64,000 bases of DNA from Paraconexibacter antarcticus. Lineage in GTDB: Bacteria; Actinomycetota; Thermoleophilia; Solirubrobacterales; Solirubrobacteraceae. The notes beneath the pieces are model-generated. The model saw nothing but the letters and a program-made list of their open reading frames with translations, ran no database searches and was not told the origin of the DNA. Below, piece by piece: positions 48,921-57,479 of the stretch; position 1 is the first letter of the stretch, and every line of letters begins with the position of its first letter. Position numbers and translations under genes: made by a program. The stretch is from NCBI RefSeq assembly GCF_024220175.1, contig NZ_CP098502.1, positions 1,054,001 to 1,118,000 on the forward strand. The letters run 5' to 3'.

Positions 48921-50377
48921 ATCCCGACGCCGGGCCCGAGCTCCTGCTGCGGCCACCCCAGCGCGGGCGCGGGCCGCTCGGCCCGCAGGTCGAGGGGGCG
49001 CTGCGCGACGCGATCCGGACGGGACGCCTCGCGCCGGGGGCCCGTGTCCCGCCCACGCGCACGCTCGCGCGGGACCTCGGGGTCTCCCGGCGCCTCGTCG
49101 TCGGCGCCTACGAGCAGCTCGTCGCGGAGGGCTGGCTCCAGGCGCACGTCGGCGTGGGGACGACGGTCCGCCGGGCCCTGCCGGAGCCCCCGGCCGCGCC
49201 GGCGCGCCGGACCCGCCTCCGCCCGCCGGCGGGCGGGCGACCCGGCGTGCGGGGCTCCGGCCCGCCCGCGCGCGCCGTCGTCCGCTACGACTTCTTCCCG
49301 GGCCATCCGGATCTCTCGGCCTTCCCGCGCGCGGCGTGGGGCCGGGCCACGCGCGAGGCACTCCGCGAGCTGCCGGACGCAGCCTTCGGGTACACCGACC
49401 CCCGCGGTCTGCCGGAGCTGCGCAGCGTCCTCGCCGAGCTGCTCCCCCGCACGCGCGGCGTCGTCTGCCGCCCCGGGCAGCTCGTCGTCTGCCAGGGCGT
49501 CATGCAGGCGCTCCACGTCCTCGTCGCCGCCCTGCGCGCCGAGGCGGGGGGCGGGCCCGTGCGCGTCGCGGTCGAGGACCCGTACCTCCCGGAGCACCGT
49601 CTCGTCCTCGACGCGGCGGGGGCCGAGCTCGTCCCGGTGCCGGTCGACGCGCTCGGCGTCCGCGACGAGGCGGTCGCCCATGCCGACGTCGCGGCCGCCC
49701 TGCTGACACCGGCGCACCAGAGCCCCACCGGCGTGACGCTCGCCGCCGGCCGCCGCACCGCGCTCACGCGCTGGGCGCAGGAGCACGGCCGGCTGCTCAT
49801 CGAGGACGACTACGACGCCGAGTACCGCTACGACCGGGCGCCGGTGGGGGCGATGCAGGCGCTCGCGCCCGGCCACGTCGCGTATCTCGGGTCGGTGAGC
49901 AAGACGCTCGCGCCGGCGCTGCGGCTCGCGTGGATCGTCGTCCCCGAGGACCGCCTCGCGGTGGCCGTGCACGCGCGGCGCCTGCTCGACGGCGGCTCCC
50001 CGGTGCTCGAGCAGGCCGCGCTCGCCCGCTTCATGGCCTCCGGCGGGTACGACCGGCACGTCCGCGCCGCCCGCCGCCGCCAGCACGGCCGCCGCGGGGC
50101 GCTCATCGACGCCCTCGCCGAGTTCCTCCCCGGGGCTCGCGCGGAGGGCATCGCCGCCGGGCTGCACGTCGTCGTGCGGCTGCCCGCGCCGGTCGAGGCC
50201 GCGGCGCTCGACCGCGAGGCGCTCGCCCGGGACGTCCGCGTCTATCCGCTGTCCGGCTGGCGCGCCGACCCGCCGCCGCAGGCCTCGGCCGTGGTCATGG
50301 GCTACGGCGCGCTTGCGCCGCCCGCCATCCGCGAGGGCGTCCGCCGGCTCGCCGAGGCCGTCGACGCGCTCGGGTGA
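48902..50377 (+). CDS. MocR-family transcription factor (GntR + aminotransferase)
   Basis: 491 residues. N-terminal GntR winged helix about residues 15-85 (GALRDAIRTGRLAPGARVPP, RLVVGAYEQLVAEGWL), then a type-I aminotransferase domain: FGYTDPRGLPELRSVL, TPAHQSPTGVTL, IEDDYDAEYRY and the PLP Lys in LGSVSKTLAPALRLAW. Such proteins sense amino acids or PLP. It is divergent from the membrane-protein/epimerase operon across a perfect inverted repeat, which are its likely targets. No vitamin B6 genes are near. Confidence 0.85.
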   Translation: MEFQGANPDAGPELLLRPPQRGRGPLGPQVEGALRDAIRTGRLAPGARVPPTRTLARDLGVSRRLVVGAYEQLVAEGWLQAHVGVGTTVRRALPEPPAAPARRTRLRPPAGGRPGVRGSGPPARAVVRYDFFPGHPDLSAFPRAAWGRATREALRELPDAAFGYTDPRGLPELRSVLAELLPRTRGVVCRPGQLVVCQGVMQALHVLVAALRAEAGGGPVRVAVEDPYLPEHRLVLDAAGAELVPVPVDALGVRDEAVAHADVAAALLTPAHQSPTGVTLAAGRRTALTRWAQEHGRLLIEDDYDAEYRYDRAPVGAMQALAPGHVAYLGSVSKTLAPALRLAWIVVPEDRLAVAVHARRLLDGGSPVLEQAALARFMASGGYDRHVRAARRRQHGRRGALIDALAEFLPGARAEGIAAGLHVVVRLPAPVEAAALDREALARDVRVYPLSGWRADPPPQASAVVMGYGALAPPAIREGVRRLAEAVDALG

Positions 50378-50417
50378 CGGGCGCGGCACCGCACGTCGCC
50401 GGTCGGTCTCGGATCAC

Positions 50418-50423
50418 TACCGT
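50418..50423 (+). promoter_or_regulatory. -10 element TACCGT, leaderless start
   Basis: Ends 8 bases before the ATG at 50432. Confidence 0.4.
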
Positions 50424-50431
50424 CCCGGGCG

Positions 50432-51223
50432 ATGCCCGGCGAGCTGAAGGTCGACGAGCCGGCGGACGGGGTCCGCCGCCTCACCATCTCGAACCCGTCC
50501 AAGCGCAACGCGCTCGACCACCCCATCCTCGACGCGATCGCCGCCGCGGTGAACGCGGCGCCCGGGGACGGGGTCCGCGCACTCGTCCTCACCGGCGAGG
50601 ACGGCATGTTCTCCTCGGGCTACGACATCGGGGACATCCCGGCGGACGTCTTCCCCCAGGAGGCCGAGAAGCTCGTCGCGCACCCGTTCACGAGCGCCCT
50701 CGACGCCCTCGACGCCTGCGACATCCCGGTGCTCGCGGTTCTGCCTGGTCACACGATCGGCGGCGGGCTCGAGCTCGCGCTGAGCTGCGACCTGCGGATC
50801 GCGGCCGACACGATCAAGCTCGGCATGCCGCCGGCGAAGCTCGGCCTCGTGTACTCGCACACCGGCCTGCGGCGCTTCATCGACGCGATCGGCGTCCCCC
50901 ACACGCGTGAGCTCTTCCTCCTCGGTCGCTACATCGACACGGCGCAGGCCGAGGCGTGGGGGCTCGTGAACCGCGTCGTCCCCGCGGGCGACCTCGAAGC
51001 CGCCGGACTCGACTGGGCGGGCCAGCTCGCCGCGGCCGCCCCGCTCAGCCTGCGCGGCAACAAGCAGGTGATCCGCGCGCTCCTCGCCGCGGAGGGCGAC
51101 GTCGCTCCGGACGTCGCCGCCGAGCTCATCGCGCTGCGCAAGGCGTGCTTCGTGAGCGACGACTTCCGCGAGGGCGTCGCCGCCTTCGCCGAGAAGCGCA
51201 CCCCACGGTGGCAGGGCCGCTGA
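50432..51223 (+). CDS. enoyl-CoA hydratase/isomerase family protein
   Basis: 263 residues of the crotonase fold. LTISNPSKRNALDHPIL, MFSSGYDIGDIP, the oxyanion-loop HTIGGGLELALSCDLRIAAD and PPAKLGLVYSHTGLRRFIDAIG are characteristic. One active-site Glu is expected in the GLELALS helix and the second near PPAKLGL, but the second is not clear, so hydratase versus isomerase is open. It is convergent with the biotin carrier gene. Confidence 0.85.
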   Translation: MPGELKVDEPADGVRRLTISNPSKRNALDHPILDAIAAAVNAAPGDGVRALVLTGEDGMFSSGYDIGDIPADVFPQEAEKLVAHPFTSALDALDACDIPVLAVLPGHTIGGGLELALSCDLRIAADTIKLGMPPAKLGLVYSHTGLRRFIDAIGVPHTRELFLLGRYIDTAQAEAWGLVNRVVPAGDLEAAGLDWAGQLAAAAPLSLRGNKQVIRALLAAEGDVAPDVAAELIALRKACFVSDDFREGVAAFAEKRTPRWQGR

Positions 51224-51227
51224 GGCG

Positions 51228-51440
51228 CTATTCGAGGATGACGAGGGCGTCGCCCTCGTTCACGGCCTGACCCTCGGCGCAGAGGATCTCCTTCACCGTG
51301 CCGGGCTCCTCGGCCTCGACCGGCATCTCCATCTTCATCGACTCGAGGATGACGACGGTGTCGCCCTCGCTGACGGTGTCGCCGACCTTCACCTCGACCT
51401 TCCAGACGGTCCCGGTGATGTGGGCCTCGACGTCGGACAT
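51228..51440 (-). CDS. stand-alone biotin carrier protein
   Basis: 70 residues, essentially only the biotinyl domain: VEAHITGTVWKVEVKVGDTV, ILESMKMEMPVEAEEPG with the biotin-accepting Lys, and INEGDALVILE-type end. Short free carriers of this type pair with acyl-CoA carboxylases. An AAGGAG ribosome site sits 9 bases before the ATG. The biotin operon lies 6-8 kb away. Confidence 0.85.
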   Translation of the reverse strand: MSDVEAHITGTVWKVEVKVGDTVSEGDTVVILESMKMEMPVEAEEPGTVKEILCAEGQAVNEGDALVILE

Positions 51441-51512
51441 CTGCGCGTTCTCCTTCTCGGGCTGACATGACGCGGACCCCGGGGGCTCGCGGCTGCGACC
51501 ATATCCGCCCTC

Positions 51513-52202
51513 ATGGACGCGAGCCCCGACGTCATCATCATCGTCACCGCCTACAACGAGGGCGACCGGCTGACCGCGACGGTCGCCGCCCTCCGCGACG
51601 CGTTCGCAGGGGCCCGCATCCTCGTCGCCGACGACCACTCGACGGACGACACGCCGCGCGTGGCCGCCGCGGCCGGCGTCGAGCTCGTCCGGGCGCCGAA
51701 GAACATCGGTAAGGGTGGCGTCGCGACCCTCGCCGCCCGGCAGGTCCTGCCCGCGGTGCTCGTCGACGACCCGCCGGTCGTCGTCCTCTGCGACGGCGAT
51801 CTCGCCGCGACCGCGCACCAGCTGCCGGCGCTCGTCGAGGCGGTGCGCCGCGGCGACTGCGACCTCGCCGTCGCCTCGTTCGCGCGCAAGGTCGGGGGCG
51901 GCTTCGGGCTCGCCGTCGGGTACGCGCACGGCGCCATCAAGCGCCTCTGCGGCCTGGAGCTGCAGGCGCCGATCAGCGGTCAGCGGGCGATGCGCGGCGC
52001 CGTGCTGCCCGTCGTCGTGCCGTTCGCGCCCCGCTTCGGGATGGAGATCGGGATGACCGTCGACGCCGCCCGGGCGGGCTTCACCGTCGGTGAGGTCGCG
52101 CTCGACCTCACGCATCGCGCGACCGGCCGCACGGTGCGGGGGTTCCTCCACCGCGGCCGCCAGCTGAAGGACTTCGTGCTCGTCGAGCTCAGCCGGCGCT
52201 GA
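51513..52202 (+). CDS. family 2 glycosyltransferase
   Basis: 229 residues. Nucleotide-sugar transferase: VIIIVTAYNEGDRLTATV, LVADDHSTDDTPRVAA, then NIGKGGVATLAARQ and VVLCDGDL, where DGD replaces the usual DxD, and a C-terminal region (GVELVRAPKN is earlier; late part DLTHRATGRTVRGFLHRGRQ). No membrane segments, so it may act on a soluble or lipid-linked acceptor. Leaderless start, with an imperfect TATCCG -10 nearby. Confidence 0.8.
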   Translation: MDASPDVIIIVTAYNEGDRLTATVAALRDAFAGARILVADDHSTDDTPRVAAAAGVELVRAPKNIGKGGVATLAARQVLPAVLVDDPPVVVLCDGDLAATAHQLPALVEAVRRGDCDLAVASFARKVGGGFGLAVGYAHGAIKRLCGLELQAPISGQRAMRGAVLPVVVPFAPRFGMEIGMTVDAARAGFTVGEVALDLTHRATGRTVRGFLHRGRQLKDFVLVELSRR

Positions 52203-52295
52203 ACGACGGACCTCCGACCTGCGGCTCGACCGCGGGGCGAAAACCGTGGCCCGACTTCCGACCGGGTGTCGATGGGGCCGCAGGCGTCGCGACCG

Positions 52296-52301
52296 TACCT
52301 T
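52296..52301 (+). promoter_or_regulatory. -10 element TACCTT before the structured region
   Basis: Ends 6 bases before a possible ATG at 52308. Either promotes a 57-residue frame or the RNA that overlaps it. Confidence 0.4.
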
Positions 52302-52307
52302 GGGGCC

Positions 52308-52593
52308 ATGTCCGGCACGACAGCAAGACGAGGGGCTCGCACCGTCTCCTCCTGCGACACCGCGGCTCCTCGGTTCGTGCGGATCCGTCACCTGGGTGCC
52401 CTGACCCAGTGCCCCGGTGACATGGCGGTCCGGCCTCCGGCCGGGCGTGTTTCTCCCGCGTGTGACACCGCCATGCGGTGAGGTCGGCCGGAGCCGAGGG
52501 GATCTGCCGGCGGGGACGGGACAGCCCCGTCGGCAGACCGGCTCCGGCTGACCCCACCATCTGCCGAAGGCCCCGCTGACCCCAGGGCCTTCG
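52308..52593 (+). ncRNA. candidate structured RNA between glycosyltransferase and EF-G genes
   Basis: Five nested or consecutive stems are visible by eye: GTCACC/GGTGAC enclosing CTGGGT/ACCCAG (52387-52421); ATGGCGGT/ACCGCCAT (52422-52474) enclosing CCGGCC-TCC-GGCCGG; an alternative hairpin CACCGC-CAT-GCGGTG (52466-52480) that cannot coexist with the previous stem; GCCGGAGCCG/CGGCTCCGGC enclosing TCTGCCGGCGGGG/CCCCGTCGGCAGA (52487-52548); and a final hairpin (52565-52593). A second TCTGCCG (52560-52566) could compete for the CGGCAGA arm. A TACCTT -10 lies just upstream. An ATG at 52308 opens a 57-codon frame across the stems, a leader peptide or chance. Strand is inferred from promoter and terminator order. 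No known RNA class recognised. Confidence 0.5.
52565..52593. terminator. terminator-like hairpin after EF-G and the structured region
   Basis: CGAAGGCCC and GGGCCTTCG form a perfect 9-base stem with an 11-base loop, 23 bases past the EF-G-like stop codon. There is no T-run on either strand. Confidence 0.5.
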
Positions 52594-52616
52594 GTCGTCC
52601 GACGCTCCTTCGACGC

Positions 52617-54647
52617 TCAGGCGACGCCCGCCGCCTCCGCCGTCACGACGCCGGCCGTGAGGTTCGGGGGGACCTCCTCGTAGCGGACGAACTCCATCGA
52701 GAAGTCGCCCTCGCCGGCGGTCATCGCGCGCAGGTCGGGGGCGTAGGTGAGCAGCTCGGCCATCGGCGCCTCGGCCTTGACGACGGTGCTGCCGCCGGCC
52801 GGGGCGACGCCGAGCGGGCGTCCGCGACGCGACGCGAGGTCGCCCATGACGTCACCGACCGCGTCGTCGGGCACGGTGAGCGTCAGGAGCATCACGGGCT
52901 CGAGCAGCACGGGGTCCGCGGCGGCGAGCGCCTCGCGCATCGCGAGGTGGGCGGCGGCCTTGAAGGCGAGCTCGGAGGAGTCGACGCGGTGGTAGCCGCC
53001 GTCGTGCAGCGTCACCTTCACCCCGACGACCGGGAAGCCCGCGACCGTCCCGTGCTCGAGCGCCTCCAGGCAGCCCTTCTCGACCGCGGGGATGAAGCTG
53101 CCGGGGATCGCGCCGCCGCGGATGGCGTCGACGAACGCGAACGGGGCGTCCGCGCACGGCTCGACCGTGATCTGGCAGTCACCGAACTGCCCGCGTCCGC
53201 CGGACTGCTTCTTGTGGCGGCCGTGGCCCTCGGCGGGGCGCCGGATCGTCTCCTGGTAGGGGACGCGCGGCGGCTTGAGGTCGACCTCGACGGCGAAGCG
53301 CGTCTTCAGCCGGTCGACGATCTGCTCGACGTGGAGCTGCGAGAGCCCGGCGACGATCTCCTCGCCGGTCTGCGGGTCGCGCCGCAGCTCGATCGTCGGG
53401 TCCTCCTCCTGCACGCGCCGCAGGGCCGTGAAGAGCTTGTCCTCGTCGCCCGCGTTGTGCGGCGTGACCGCGAAGGCCATGACCGGCGCCGGGAGGTCGA
53501 GCGGCGGCATCGCGATCGGCTCGTCGCGGGCGGCGAGCCAGTCGCCGGCGTGCGTGTCCTTGAGCTTGCCGATCGACCCGATGTCCCCGGGGCCGAGCGG
53601 CCCCTCCGGGAGCTGCCCGATCCGCTCCCGGTCGTGGGTGCGGGTGTTCATCACCTGCGTGTCGGGCGTCATCGTGCCCTGGTAGACGCGGAAGACGTTG
53701 ATGCGGCCGGCGAAGCGGTCGGCCGTCGTCTTGAAGACGTAGGCGAAGAGCGGCTTGTCCGGGTCGGGGTCGAGCGTGATGCCGGGGAGGACGAGCGCGC
53801 CGTGCTTCGCCGGGGAGGGGAGGTCCTCGACGATCGCGTCGAGCAGCCGGACGGTGCCGAGGTTGCGCGTCGCGACGGTGCAGGCGACGGGGAACAGCCC
53901 GCCGTGGTTCGTCCCCTCCTTCAGCGCGGCGACGATCTCGTCGTGGGCGATCTCGTCGCCCTCGAGGTAGCGCTCCATGAGCGCCTCGGACACCTCGCTC
54001 ACCTCGTCCATGAGCCGCTCGCGGTACTCCTGCGCGATGTCGGCCATGTCGTCGGGGATCGGGATCTCGCGCGTGTCCTCGCGGCCCTCCCCGGTCGTCT
54101 CGTAGGCCTTCATGTCGACGAGGTCGACGACGCCGCGGACGTCGCGCTCGCTGCCGATCGGGATCTCGACGGCGACGACGTGCGGGCCGAACGCCTCCTT
54201 CAGCGAGGCGAGCGACCGGTAGAAGTCGGCCCGCTCGCGGTCGAGCATGTTGACGCAGACCATCCGCGCGACGTCGAGCTCGGCGGCGCGGTCCCAGAGG
54301 CGCGCGGTCCCGGCCTGCACGCCGGCGACGGCATCGACGACGAAGACGGCCGCGTCGCACACGCGCAGCGAGCCGAGGGCGTCCGCGACGAAGCTCGGGT
54401 CCCCGGGCGTGTCGACGAGGTTGAGCTTGCGGCCCTTCCACGTCGTCGAGGTGAGCGACGCGCTGATCGACATCTGGTGCGCCTGCTCGTACGGGTCGCT
54501 GTCGGAGGCCGTCGTCCCCTGCGTCACCCGGCCCAGCCGGCTCACCGCGCCGGACTGGAAGAGCAGGGCCTCGTGCAGCGACGTCTTGCCGCTGCCACGG
54601 TGACCGACGAGGGCGACGTTGCGGAGTCTGTCCGCAGCTGTGGGCAT
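52617..54647 (-). CDS. EF-G-like translational GTPase
   Basis: 676 residues. GTPase of the elongation-factor-G type: P-loop LVGHRGSGKTSL (about residues 14-25), LVDTPGDPSF, and in place of the usual NKxD the motif CVNMLDRERADFY, where N-M-L-D lacks the Lys that normally contacts guanine. Domain IV-V signatures follow (RRPAEGHGRHKKQSGGRGQF, CADAPFAFVDAI, AFKAAAHLAMREAL). Many genomes carry such a second EF-G with unclear role. AGGAG-type ribosome site 7 bases before the ATG. Confidence 0.82.
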   Translation of the reverse strand: MPTAADRLRNVALVGHRGSGKTSLHEALLFQSGAVSRLGRVTQGTTASDSDPYEQAHQMSISASLTSTTWKGRKLNLVDTPGDPSFVADALGSLRVCDAAVFVVDAVAGVQAGTARLWDRAAELDVARMVCVNMLDRERADFYRSLASLKEAFGPHVVAVEIPIGSERDVRGVVDLVDMKAYETTGEGREDTREIPIPDDMADIAQEYRERLMDEVSEVSEALMERYLEGDEIAHDEIVAALKEGTNHGGLFPVACTVATRNLGTVRLLDAIVEDLPSPAKHGALVLPGITLDPDPDKPLFAYVFKTTADRFAGRINVFRVYQGTMTPDTQVMNTRTHDRERIGQLPEGPLGPGDIGSIGKLKDTHAGDWLAARDEPIAMPPLDLPAPVMAFAVTPHNAGDEDKLFTALRRVQEEDPTIELRRDPQTGEEIVAGLSQLHVEQIVDRLKTRFAVEVDLKPPRVPYQETIRRPAEGHGRHKKQSGGRGQFGDCQITVEPCADAPFAFVDAIRGGAIPGSFIPAVEKGCLEALEHGTVAGFPVVGVKVTLHDGGYHRVDSSELAFKAAAHLAMREALAAADPVLLEPVMLLTLTVPDDAVGDVMGDLASRRGRPLGVAPAGGSTVVKAEAPMAELLTYAPDLRAMTAGEGDFSMEFVRYEEVPPNLTAGVVTAEAAGVA

Positions 54648-54719
54648 CGAATGGCTCCTCTTACGTGTGGCGGTCCGCCGACCATACCCCGGCGGCGCGG
54701 CCGCGGGGAAGGGCATCGG

Positions 54720-54725
54720 TAGGCT
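54720..54725 (+). promoter_or_regulatory. -10 element TAGGCT, leaderless start
   Basis: Ends 7 bases before the ATG at 54733. Confidence 0.45.
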
Positions 54726-54732
54726 CGCGCCG

Positions 54733-56211
54733 ATGATCCTCGCCATCGATCAGGGGACCACCGGCTCGACGTGCCTGGTCTTCGACCACGACGGCACCCT
54801 CCAGGGGCGCGCGTACCGCGAGTTCACCCAGCACTTCCCGAAGCCGGGCTGGGTCGAGCACGACGCCGCGGAGATCTGGGAGGTGACGCAGGCGGTCGCG
54901 GGGGAGGCGCTCGACGACGCCGGCGTCGCGGCGGGCGAGCTCGCGGCGGTCGGCATCACGAACCAGCGCGAGACGGTCTGCGTGTGGGACCCGTCGACCG
55001 GTGAGCCGCTGCACCGCGCGCTCGTCTGGCAGGACCGTCGCACGGCCGGCCGCTGCGACGAGCTGCGGCGCCAGGGTCACGAGGCGATGGTCCGCACCCG
55101 CACCGGCCTCGTCCTGGACCCGTACTTCTCGGGGACGAAGATCGAGTGGCTGCTGCAGCACGTCGACGGCCTCGCGCAGCGCGCGGCCGAGGGGCGCGCG
55201 GTCTTCGGGACGATCGACAGCTGGCTCGTCTTCAAGCTCACCGGCGAGCACGTGACGGACCCGTCGAACGCGTCGCGCACGCTGCTGTACGACATCGACC
55301 GCGGGCAGTGGGACGACGACCTCTGCGCGCTGCTCGGCGTCCCGAAGGCGTCGCTGCCGGAGGTGCGTCCGTCGATCGGGACGTTCGGCACGACCCGCGC
55401 GGACGCGCTGCACGGGCACGAGGTCCCGGTCGCCGGGATCGCGGGGGACCAGCAGGCGGCGCTCTACGGTCAGGCGTGCCTGGATCCGGGCATGGGGAAG
55501 AACACGTACGGCACCGGCTCGTTCGTCCTGATGAACGCCGGGAGCGCGCCGCCGCCGGCGCCGCCCGGCCTGCTCGCGACGGTCGCGTGGGGGATCGGGC
55601 AGCGGACGGTCTACGCGCTGGAGGCGGCGATCTTCGCGACCGGCGCCGCGGTCCAGTGGCTGCGCGACGGGCTGCAGATCATCGAGCGCGCGTCCGACAC
55701 CGAGGCGATGGCGCGGTCGCTCGACTCGAACGACGGCGTCTACCTCGTCCCCGCGCTCACCGGCCTCGGGTCCCCGCACTGGGACCCGTACGCCCGCGGC
55801 ACGATCGTCGGCCTGACCCGTGGCAGCGGCCGGGCGCACCTCGCCCGCGCGACGCTCGAGGCGATCGCCTACCAAACGGTCGACGCCGTCCGCGCGATGG
55901 AGGCGGTCTCGGGGACGCCGCTGGTGACGCTGAAGGCGGACGGCGGCGCGACCGCGAACGGGTGGCTCATGCAGTTCCAGGCCGACGTCCTCGGCGTGCC
56001 CGTCGTCGTGCCCGAGGTGCCGGAGACGACGGCGCTCGGTGCGGCGCTGCTGGCCGGCGTCGGGGCGGGCGTCTTCTCCCAGCAGCACGTCGTGGACCAC
56101 TGGCAGGAGCGCTCCCGCTATGAGCCGCGGATGGGCGAGGACGAGCGTGAGACGCTGCTCGCCGACTGGCAGCGCGCGGTCGCCCGCTCCCGCGGCTGGG
56201 TGCAGGCGTAG
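54733..56211 (+). CDS. glpK: glycerol kinase
   Basis: 492 residues. ATP-dependent phosphorylation of glycerol. Motifs: LAIDQGTTGSTCLVFDHDG (ATP site), GITNQRETVCVWD, LVWQDRRTAGRC, DPYFSGTKIEWLL, GTIDSWLVFKLTG, GIAGDQQAALYGQAC and ADGGATANGWLMQFQAD, all typical. No transporter or glycerol-3-phosphate dehydrogenase gene is beside it; the next gene is an acyltransferase, so phospholipid supply is a possible theme. Confidence 0.93.
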   Translation: MILAIDQGTTGSTCLVFDHDGTLQGRAYREFTQHFPKPGWVEHDAAEIWEVTQAVAGEALDDAGVAAGELAAVGITNQRETVCVWDPSTGEPLHRALVWQDRRTAGRCDELRRQGHEAMVRTRTGLVLDPYFSGTKIEWLLQHVDGLAQRAAEGRAVFGTIDSWLVFKLTGEHVTDPSNASRTLLYDIDRGQWDDDLCALLGVPKASLPEVRPSIGTFGTTRADALHGHEVPVAGIAGDQQAALYGQACLDPGMGKNTYGTGSFVLMNAGSAPPPAPPGLLATVAWGIGQRTVYALEAAIFATGAAVQWLRDGLQIIERASDTEAMARSLDSNDGVYLVPALTGLGSPHWDPYARGTIVGLTRGSGRAHLARATLEAIAYQTVDAVRAMEAVSGTPLVTLKADGGATANGWLMQFQADVLGVPVVVPEVPETTALGAALLAGVGAGVFSQQHVVDHWQERSRYEPRMGEDERETLLADWQRAVARSRGWVQA

Positions 56212-56264
56212 ACACGCGGCCTGACAGGGTGTGCGGGCAGCGGGCGGCGTCGCGTCCACCGGCG

Positions 56265-56270
56265 TAGGAT
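56265..56270 (+). promoter_or_regulatory. -10 element TAGGAT, leaderless start
   Basis: Ends 6 bases before the ATG at 56277. Confidence 0.45.
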
Positions 56271-56276
56271 CCGCGG

Positions 56277-57074
56277 ATGGCGCCGGACGAGAAGCTCGTG
56301 AAGATGAAGGACCAGGTCTACAAGGACACCCGGCCCCAGGAGTTCTTCGACCGCTACCACGCGCGGGCCCGGAACGAGAAGCCGAACTGGGTCTACGAGC
56401 TGGTCCGCATCGCGACCTCGCTGTACTCGTACACGCTGCTGCGCGCCCGCTCGATCGGCACGCACAACATCCCGCAGTCCGGCCCGATCATCATCGCGCC
56501 GAACCACTTCTCGTTCATGGACCACTTCCTCTGCGGGGCGTTCACGCGGCGCAAGCTCCGGTTCATGGCGAAGTCGCAGCTCTTCGCCCCGCCGATGGTG
56601 TGGATCTACTCGCCCGGCGGCGTCTTCCCGGTGCGCCGCGGCGTCCGCGACGAGGACGCGTTCATCACCGCGAAGAAGATCCTCGCCGACGGTGGCGCGG
56701 TCTGCATGTACTGCGAGGGCGGCCGCTCGCGCACCGGCCAGCTCGCGGACACCGCGAAGCCGGGCATCGGGCGGCTCGCGCTCGAGTCCGGTGCGACGAT
56801 CGTGCCGGTCGCGATCCACGGCTCCGCGAAGGTCCGCAACTGGAAGCGGCTGCAGTTCCCGAAGATCACCGTGCAGTACGGCGAGCCGTTCCGCTACGAG
56901 CAGGTCGCCGGCGAGACCACGCGCCCGCAGCAGCAGGCCGTCGCCGACGAGATCTTCACGGCGATCAAGGAGCTGTACGGGCGCCTGGACGTCGAGGGCG
57001 CCGGCGCCGTCGCGCGGACCGTCCGCGAGGAGCGCCGCGCCCGCCGCCGCGTCCGCGGCGCCGCCCACGTCTGA
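56277..57074 (+). CDS. lysophospholipid acyltransferase-like protein
   Basis: 265 residues. Acyl transfer to glycerolipids. The HX4D motif is NHFSFMD (about residue 80); the second motif is CEGGRSRTG instead of the FPEGTRS of PlsC. ATIVPVAIHGSAKVRNW follows. The N-terminus is charged and not a clear membrane span. It follows glycerol kinase after 65 bases with its own -10 element. Confidence 0.8.
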   Translation: MAPDEKLVKMKDQVYKDTRPQEFFDRYHARARNEKPNWVYELVRIATSLYSYTLLRARSIGTHNIPQSGPIIIAPNHFSFMDHFLCGAFTRRKLRFMAKSQLFAPPMVWIYSPGGVFPVRRGVRDEDAFITAKKILADGGAVCMYCEGGRSRTGQLADTAKPGIGRLALESGATIVPVAIHGSAKVRNWKRLQFPKITVQYGEPFRYEQVAGETTRPQQQAVADEIFTAIKELYGRLDVEGAGAVARTVREERRARRRVRGAAHV

Positions 57075-57082
57075 GCCGTCGG

Positions 57083-57454
57083 TCAGCCGGCCCAGGGCAC
57101 CTCGACGGAGTCCTCCGTCGCCGCGTTGCGCGCGACGACGTACTCCGCGGGCTCGTCCGCCGAGCGGTTGTGGAGGACGTGCGTCTCCTGCGGGGGGACG
57201 TAGACCATGTCCCCGGCGACGAGCGACGTCGTGTGCTCGAGCTCGTCGCCCCACTGCACCTCGAGGGCGCCGCTGAGCATGTAGACGGCCGACTCGCAGG
57301 ACGCGTGGTAGTGCGGGCGCGAGCGGGCGGACGGCTCGACGCGGAAACGCCCGAGGTAGATGTCGCGGGCGCCGGCCGTCGCCTCGGAGATCTCGGCGCC
57401 GCCCACGACCCCGCGGGGCATCTCGTGGTCGGGCGCGGGCTTGATGACCTTCAT
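57083..57454 (-). CDS. cupin-domain protein
   Basis: 123 residues. A single cupin: GRFRVEPSARSRPHYHASCE with the metal-binding histidines, ESAVYMLSGALEVQWGDELE, and DMVYVPPQETHVLHNRSAD with the third His. Likely a sensor or small enzyme of unknown substrate. GAGGAGG ribosome site 5 bases before the ATG; it is 25 bases after the GNAT gene and so its operon partner. Confidence 0.8.
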   Translation of the reverse strand: MKVIKPAPDHEMPRGVVGGAEISEATAGARDIYLGRFRVEPSARSRPHYHASCESAVYMLSGALEVQWGDELEHTTSLVAGDMVYVPPQETHVLHNRSADEPAEYVVARNAATEDSVEVPWAG

Positions 57455-57479
57455 GGCGGCCTCCTCAGGCGGCGGGTGG

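Noticed and set aside
52308..52481. 57-residue plus-strand protein preceded by TACCTT
   Set aside because: Kept only as an alternative: its codons lie across strong stems, its composition resembles no family, and it may be an accident of the RNA.
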